64,000 nucleotides of DNA from Lunularia cruciata (Eukaryota; Streptophyta; Marchantiopsida; Lunulariales; Lunulariaceae), in assembly GCA_948567375.1 (NCBI GenBank), contig OX419757.1, forward strand, positions 31,124,001 to 31,188,000, read 5' to 3'. Shown one piece after another: positions 57,001 to 64,000 of the stretch (its first letter is position 1; each line of letters opens with the position of its first letter). The position numbers were made by a program, and so were the translations under genes. A model generated the notes under the pieces. It did no database searches. It was not told where the DNA came from and saw only the letters and a program-made list of their open reading frames with translations.

Positions 57001-60000
57001 ATGATCAAAGCACTTATTGACCAAGCAACAGCTGATTGCATGCTGCAAGATGCAAGTAAAAATGCTCGTAAGTTTTACCCCAAACACAAGTCCTTCAATG
57101 GTTCTCGAAGAAGTTTTGTGAAGGCTTGCACATCCAGTTAAAGCACATTGTCCGCCTTTGTATCGATCTTCATCTCAGGTTGTGTTGAACTATCATGATC
57201 ATGATTTGCTGTCTGGAACCTTTACACTTAACTGCAGGCACAACTTCCGACCACGGCAACCAACCACAGTCCCAACTTAAAATAGTGAGCAAAATATATT
57301 CTCAATTTCCATGCTTCTTGTGTGTTCTACAAATAAATTTGCAATGTCTGTTCCAGTAGACCAGTTTCAGTAATTTTACTCTCTGGAATTTGAACTCGGT
57401 TTGTGGATGATATCTGAAGAGAAGTATGTTCCTAATTCTGCAGCTGGACGGAACCCATGGTCTCCATGAGTTCGGAGTGGGAGGTTCAAATGAGCAAGTG
57501 TTGTTGAGGGATATGGACAGTGAGAATCATATGGATTATGATACTTCACTCACCGATCACGTGCAATATGATTCCTCAAGTGTTCAACTGGAACACTTAA
57601 GAGAGGTCTTAAGAGTGGACCCGGAATCGTGTGAGATACAGGGTCCAGTTGAGATGGTTGAGGAGCAGGAAGTTCAAACCTTGAATGCAGCAGGGTCAAG
57701 TGATTGTCGAAATGCGTCCTCCGAAATCAGTAGATCTCCGACTTCAGAGGTCGAAGAACATAACTCTTTGTCTGATATGGACATAGGCCAAGCGCCATCT
57801 GTACGGAATGATGCGCAGATCCTCCACCTGGAGGCAGAACTTTCAGAAATGAAGCAACATTTAGACCGCATCCAAACCGACCGCCTGGAGACAGACAAAG
57901 CAAGAGAGATGGCCGAGGCGAAAGCTCTGGCAACTCAGGCAGAGCTAGAAATGGCTCAGGCTGCTTCCAGGGAATTGATGGCCGCAAATCAAGCAAAAGA
58001 GGAAGAACAGGAGAAGCAGAAGTTGCTACTGAAGGAGGCTCTTGAGCGCTTGGAGTTGCAGACTCGCTTTCTGGAGTCCGGTACTCCAGAAGCAAAAACA
58101 GCTAATGAAAGCATTAATCTGCAACGCAGCTATCATGACTTGAAGCTGAAGCTAGCCGAGAAAGAAGGGGTTTTGAGGGATCTTCGAGACAGTCATGACC
58201 AACTTCGCAGCACTCACAAAAGGAAAGAAGAGATTCTGAACCAAGAGAAAGAAGAAATCATCAACGCTCTCGAGGCCTCTGAGGTCAGGTGCGAAGAACA
58301 GAGCTTGAAGTTGCGAGAGCGTGAAAATGACCTGGCGAGATTCAAGACCCAAGCTGCCAATTTGGAGAAGCGTTCTAGCAAAGCAGAGATGAAGGCCAGT
58401 GAAAGCAGTTTGATTGCCAACGAGTTGCAGGGCAAGCTGGATGCGACTATCATGGAGCTTTTTGAATTGAAGACCTCCAGTTCTCAGGTCGAATCGATGA
58501 AGTTGAGACTTCAAGAAACTGAGAGGGCTCTGAGTCATGAAAGATCTCAACGAGCTATAGCCGAAAATTCCTGGAAAGAGCTGAAGCATAGAGAAGAGAA
58601 GCTGGAGGACGTTGAGCAGGGTCACAAGGAGCTGCAAGGTCGTCTAAAGTGGCGAAATGAACAGTTCCAATCCCTTGAAGAAGCTCACTCAAAGTTGCGG
58701 TTAGATTTCAAAGAAAAAAAATCTGAATGGGATTTAGAAAGAGCTGACATGCTTTCGGAAATTGATACTCTGCAAAGTACTTTAGAGTCCAAAGAACGGC
58801 TCGTGCAACAGGTTCAAAATCAGCTGCAAATGATTCACCAAGCACTAGCTCATGAAGAAAGTCGCCGCAAAGTAGTAGAGTTACAAGCAGCAGGAGCTCG
58901 TGAAGGACTGGAATTAGCAACAGCGGACTGCGAGGCAGCGCAGTCAGCCATGGAGATTCTCAGGGAGCAAACGAGTACGGAGATAGGATCATTGCGGGAT
59001 ATTCTTGGGGCGAAGGATATGCAACTGAAAGACATCCAAGTCAAGTATCTGCACATGGAGCAGGAGTACGGTGAATTGAAAGGTATGGAGAGGGAGTACA
59101 GAGACTGGATGTCCACACATGGGGATCAGCAGAAACTGATGGCAGACATGAAAGAGAAGATGGCAAATCTGGTAGAAGCCCATGACAACTTACGTGCACG
59201 AGTTAAGGAGCAAGAAAAGAAGTTTGAGAGGGAGAGGAAGGAGATGTCGAAGGCTTTAGATCTGGCGACTGATAACTTGACGGCAAGGGAACAAGTTGTG
59301 AAGCAGCTTGACTCTGAGCTGGAGAGATTGAAAGGTGCCCTGGAGCACGTGAAACTTCATCGTTCTGAGCTTGACACTCAGCTGAAAGAAACCAAGGAGC
59401 AGCTTGTAGGGGCTTGTGAGGAAGCTGCAACTGCCAAACAAGCTTTGACATCCTTGGAGAAGAGTACTCATGCGGAGAAAACCATGATGCTTGAATCGCT
59501 CAATGGGAAAGACAGGATAGTTCAAGAGTTGAAGGCGCAGGTTTTTCTCCTCAATCAAACGATTGTAGAGCTCAACACCCACGAAGAGAAGTGGAGGGAA
59601 ATGCAAAGTGAATGTCAAGCCTTGCGACAGCTTCTCATTCAAAGAGACACCGAGCGAAAAGAGATGGAGAGGATCCATGAATCTCTCAATGTGAGAAGGA
59701 TTGAACAGGAGAAAGCTTGGTCTGCAGAGAGGGAAAAGCTTGTCACCGACCTGCAGCTGTTTGAGAAATCGGCTAGTGATAAAGATCAGCAACTAACAGA
59801 GGTTGTTCATACCATGGAAAGACACCGGGATGTGATCATGAAGCTAGAGACTAAGTGTGCTTCGATTGACAAGGAGATAGCCGAGCACAGTATGCATGCT
59901 GAAAAGGCAACCAAGATGCTTGTCCTCGAGAAGCTCGAGATGGAGAAGGTGAAGAAAGAAGCTCGGGAGAAAACTGAATCATTGTCCTCAGCTCTATCTC

Positions 60001-63000
60001 ATAAGGAGACAATCTTGACGAAACTTACAGACGATATCAAGGAGTTGGAAACAGAGCTTAGACAGAGGGCAGGAGAGCTCGCAGACCAAAATGCTAAGGT
60101 TGTCCTGCTAGAGACGAGGGTGAAAGAGACATTAGATCTCCATAGCAATATGCAGGAACACATTGCTGCAATGAAGGCACAAGCTGCGCAAGATGCGGAA
60201 GAGATGAAAATCCTTGAAGGGGCCCGGTCGTCACTTGATGAGGAACTGAGAAAGTCCCAAGAGGAACACCTTGAAATGAGACGAGAACTTGAGGAGAAAC
60301 TTGTGATAGTTCAGCGAGAATTTTCTTCCTCTGCTATGAAGCTCAAGACTGTCTCGCAGCAGCTGGAAGAGGAAAGGGCCCAGAAGGAACTACTCCTAAA
60401 GCACCTTGATTCGAAAGAGATCAGCCTTGCAAATCTCATGGAGGAGAAGAAGTCGCTGCTGGTTGAGAAATCCGCGATGCACCAAGCAGTGCAAGTCCTT
60501 GAGGCAAAGAAACAGGAGCTGTTGGGAGAAGTTGAGAGTAGCAGGAATTCCATCAACCAATTATGCAATAAGGTCGAGTCCGTGGAGGCAAGATTGGCCT
60601 CTCAATGCATTGAGGCTAAAGAGCTCCAAGCCAGAGTTCAAAATGCTCATAAGGTGGACAATCAGCTACGACATGCAGAGGAGCAAATCAAGGAACTTGA
60701 AGGCTACCTCCAAGCCGCAAAGGCCATTGCTCAAGATAAGGAGGAGAAACTTGCAGCTTCAGAATGGGCTGTACAGCAATTGGCAATGGATGTTTCCAAG
60801 GCCAAAAACGCCTTCCATGTGAAAGAACGTGAAGAGGCCCTCTTACGCGAGAACTTGGATGATTTGGAAAGACAGTTGCGAGGGAAGGAGGGAGAACTTA
60901 TTGAAATGGAGTGCTACCTCGAAGAAGCAGCTGCTGCACGGAAGTCCATGGAACTGGAAGCTGAGATGCTTCAACAGCGGATGGCCGATTTAGACCGAGG
61001 AGCTGCCGCTTGGAAGAAGAAGGAAACGGACATGACAACCCAACTCGAAGAAGTTGAAGCAGCCTTGGAGGAGAAACGTGACGCTCTAGTAGCATCAGAG
61101 TTGGAGGTCAAACGAGGGGACGATCTGCGCCAAGTCATGGAAGGAGCTATTGCAAGTTTGAAATCACAGCTTGCACAGGAGCAAGGAGCTCTGTCCTCTC
61201 GGCAGGCTGATATGAACAGACTTTGTGAGGACTTAGAGAGAACCAAGGATTCAGCCAACACCTCAGCTGAGCTCGTGAAGGAGTGGCAAGGGAGATTGCA
61301 ACAGCTTGACCAGAGCTCAGAAGAACGTCTCACAAAGTTCAAATCCACGGTTTTGGATTTGCAGCAAGAACTATCAGTTGCTCACACCCAGCTTGAGAAG
61401 TTCGAAAACCAAACTCAGGAACTAAAGGAAGACTCCTCCCGCTATAGGGAGAAGTATGAATCATTGCTGGATCTGAATGGCAGAAAGGACTGTGCTCTGA
61501 AGGATATGGAAGCCCAGTTGGTTGGCCTCCAAACATCTCTAGAGCAGCAAGGTGATGTCCTGGAAAGACGAGAGCGAGAATTGCGCCTTGTCAAGGAGCA
61601 GCTTCAGCATCAAGATGAAAGACATGCAAGCTTCCAGGAGAGCTTCTCAAGGCTTCAGGGGCAGGCGGCCGAATTGGAGCTCTCAAATGGGAGTCTAGAG
61701 GCCAAAGTGAGGACACTCACAAATAGGCTTGATAATTCCTCTATGGTGTCCTCGTTGAAGTCTGAAGAGATTGAGAGCTTGAAAACACAGGTGGAGGAGC
61801 TGAGACTAGTGACTGCTCAAGAAGGAGAATATCAAGCCATGCTTGCAAAACTTTCTGATGATCTGCAAACTTCATCTCATGCTGTTAAAGACCGCGAGTC
61901 TCGGATTCGCGTGTTAAATAGCTCTCTGGAGGAGGCACATGTGCAGCTCCAAACTATTGATGGTGTTCTGGCATCAAAGGGCGTTGATATCGATCTCTTG
62001 CAAGAGAAGCTGTCTCTAGCAGGGGAGAAGTCCGAACAAAATGAGGTCGAGTTGACGAAGTTGCTGGAGGAACTAGGATTGGCACAACGTGATTTGTCCG
62101 CAAAATCAGAGATAATTTCATCATATGTTTCCATGATGAATGTACTGGAAGTTGAGGCTGCAGAATGGAAAGAAAGAGCGGAATTAGGTACGCTTCAAGT
62201 CAAGTCCTTAAAGGAAGAGCTTCAAGCCACGACAAGCAGAACTTTGGAAAGTGAGCAGAGGGTCCTACAAACGAAGTTGAACTTGGAGCAAGCCCAGTCG
62301 GAACTGAACGAGAAGACAAGCTTGACTACTCAGCATCTTGCACTAATCGAAGATCTTCAGAAGCAATTGCGAGAATGGAAGGAACAAGCTGTGTCCGCTT
62401 CCGAGGAACAGAACGTGTTCAAGGCTGCACTTGCTGAAACGGAGTTGAAGGCCAATGAGAGAGACTTGATGGTGGCAGATTTGCAGGAGGCATTGCAAAG
62501 GACTGAAACCGATGCTAGCCAACTTACCTCCACCGTGAGCGATTTGCAAGCAGAACTATCAGGACTCAGACTAAGAGAGACTGCCGTTTCCGAAGAGGGT
62601 CTCAGATTGAGGAAAGAGCTTGAACTTATTCAGGCTAAAGCCGAAATCAACCAGCAAGAGATTTCAGAGTTGCAAGAAATGTTGGCAATGTCAGAGGTGG
62701 AGATGAAGGAGAAAACAGAAAGGATTTGTTACCAAGTCTCTCTGTCAAAGAGTATGGAATCTGAATTGTGTGAGTGGAAGAAAACGGCTGCAGCAGCTCA
62801 CGCTGAAGCCACTACATTAAGGGAGCAACTTGAAGGTGCCGAGAACAGAGGCGAAGAAAACAGTCAGCAAGTTGTGGAGATGAAAGAGGCATTGAAAAAA
62901 TTGGAGGAAGCCCTTACAGAAGAGAAGAACCACGTGGTTCTACTGACTGGGGTAGAGCAGGACCTCATAGAGGAAAGGATAAAAGTCCAAGAATCATATG

Positions 63001-64000
63001 GATTGCTCTCCGGTCTCCAGTCAGTTGCAGAGGACTGGAGAAGCAAGGCAGAAGCTGCAGTTCAAGAAGGAGAACGGGTAAAGCAAGAGTTGGCAGGAGC
63101 ATTTCAAAATTTAAGTAAATCAATGGCACAGATAGAAGGGTACAAAGCAAAGGAGATATCCCTTTGTGAGCAGAACCAAAGGCTGCAAGCAGAATTAGCT
63201 GCAGCAGAGAAGGAGGTGCTTGCCCGTAAGAAGAAGATGCAAGGTTTCCTCTTACAGATTGAGAAGTCCCAGAAAAGTGAGAGGGATCTTTTAGCACAAC
63301 TGCAACTGGAGCATAAGGTGCTTACCCAGGAAATCGAGACTGGAGGTGGAGGTGAAGGTTTTGACAATGGTTTTGAGTTAGATGCTGTTCATGGATCGAG
63401 CCAAGCTATGAAACGCATTACAAGAGGGCTTGATAACGCTGCTGTCAAAAAGTTTAACGAATCGCAAGACTCTGTTGACGACAGTCCCTTGGTGCTGGCC
63501 AGTGGGGCCCTAGAAAAAGAGTTGGTCGTCCTCAGGATTCAAGCGGAGGAGTCACAGCATGAGGCTCACAAGCTGGCAGTGAGGTTAGACGCTGCGCTTT
63601 CGAACCTAGCCACCAAAAACCTCATCATCAAGCAGGTCCACGATGAGATCTCAGCTCTGAGAGCAGTGGTGAAGGCATTCGAGTTAGAGAAGCTCTCACT
63701 CCAGGATCAAAATGCCCTCAGGCTTAAGGATAGCGAAGCAGTTGATGGGCAGGACGTGACATGCACGGTAACCTCCAAACCATCGAACGAGGAGGAGCTG
63801 AACCATTATCTGGAGCTATGTGATTCACTCGTCAGGTACACAGTTGCTTCTGATCCCGGGCTTATTGCCCAGACTCGAGCATTATTATCAATCAATTCGC
63901 TCACCATCAGACTCATGACCAATGGCTACATAGCTTCCCTTCTCACATATCTTCCTTTTCTTGCAGGAAAAATATACGTTTGGAGAAACAGCTCGATGGC
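57001..64000 (+). CDS. Giant coiled-coil protein (unidentified), incomplete at the window edge
   Basis: Proposed exons 57001-57067, 57238-57284, 57444-63835 and 63967 to beyond the window, all GT-AG (donors GTAAGT, GTGAGC, GTACAC; acceptors CTGCAG, CTGCAG, TTGCAG). Phases agree: 67+47 nt give 38 codons, then 2130 codons plus two bases, completed to Arg by the first base after the last intron. The ATG at 57001 is the first after an in-frame TGA at 56989; a further upstream exon is possible. Residues 1-150 are polar and low-complexity; from about residue 155 to 2020 the protein is almost pure heptad-type coiled coil rich in Glu, Lys, Gln and Leu. A Gly-rich break (TGGGGEGFDNG) follows near residue 2010, then a second helical part. 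No motor, membrane segment or signal peptide is seen. It may be a cytoskeletal or Golgi tether or scaffold; function not assigned. Confidence 0.8.
63836..63966 (+). other. Intron in the coiled-coil gene
   Basis: 131 bp, GTACACAG ... CTTTTCTTGCAG, with a T-rich acceptor tract. The frame happens to stay open through it, so read-through would not be stopped, but the joined exons (LVR then KNIRLEKQL) restore the heptad pattern. Confidence 0.85.

Noticed and set aside
57674-63367. Many minus-strand open frames of 60-178 codons, and the plus-strand frame 60406-60822
   Set aside because: They are shadows of the long plus-strand coiled-coil exon; the Glu/Lys/Leu-rich sense frame leaves few stops in the other frames.

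Overview
The window looks like a stretch of a large, repeat-rich land-plant nuclear genome. Supporting signs are spliceosomal introns with plant-like junctions, LTR retrotransposons of the Ty3/gypsy order with initiator-Met primer sites, nested and solo LTRs, and a GC-richer gene at the right edge. I cannot fix the species from sequence alone. A gymnosperm or a seed-free plant seems more likely than a compact angiosperm genome, but that is inference.

Layout. 1-9400: decayed retroelement pieces (an antisense acidic reading frame, two gag/zinc-knuckle remnants, LTR fragments) in AT-rich DNA. 9400-17400: no recognisable gene, several degenerate minisatellites. 17446-30174: an old minus-strand gypsy element ('F') with its own LTRs, interrupted by a younger, nearly complete minus-strand chromovirus ('B', 18615-25219) and by solo LTRs. 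About 32022-46281: two head-to-tail plus-strand copies (A1, A2) of a large gypsy-like element. 47076-54323: solo LTRs of a family with unusually long (about 2.2 kb) LTRs, in opposite orientations and nested. 54631-55600: a retroelement-tail-like ORF and two separate tandem duplications. 55600 to the end: a host gene for a giant coiled-coil protein, its main exon being 6.4 kb and continuing past the window.

The most interesting item is element A. Between its aspartic protease and its reverse transcriptase both copies encode a cytosine-5 DNA methyltransferase domain of DNMT3 type (motif order I, IV, VI, VIII, with a Pro-Cys catalytic loop in A2). The integrase of A2 is followed by a PHD-finger-like zinc module instead of a chromodomain. 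So one polyprotein would have carried gag zinc knuckles, protease, DNA methyltransferase, RT/RNase H, integrase and a putative histone reader. Both copies here are pseudogenes.

Decay is dominated by changes that look like C-to-T on either strand: stops at former Gln/Arg codons, and integrase Asp-to-Asn changes at the same catalytic site in three families. This fits heavy cytosine methylation of these elements by the host, and perhaps by the element itself.
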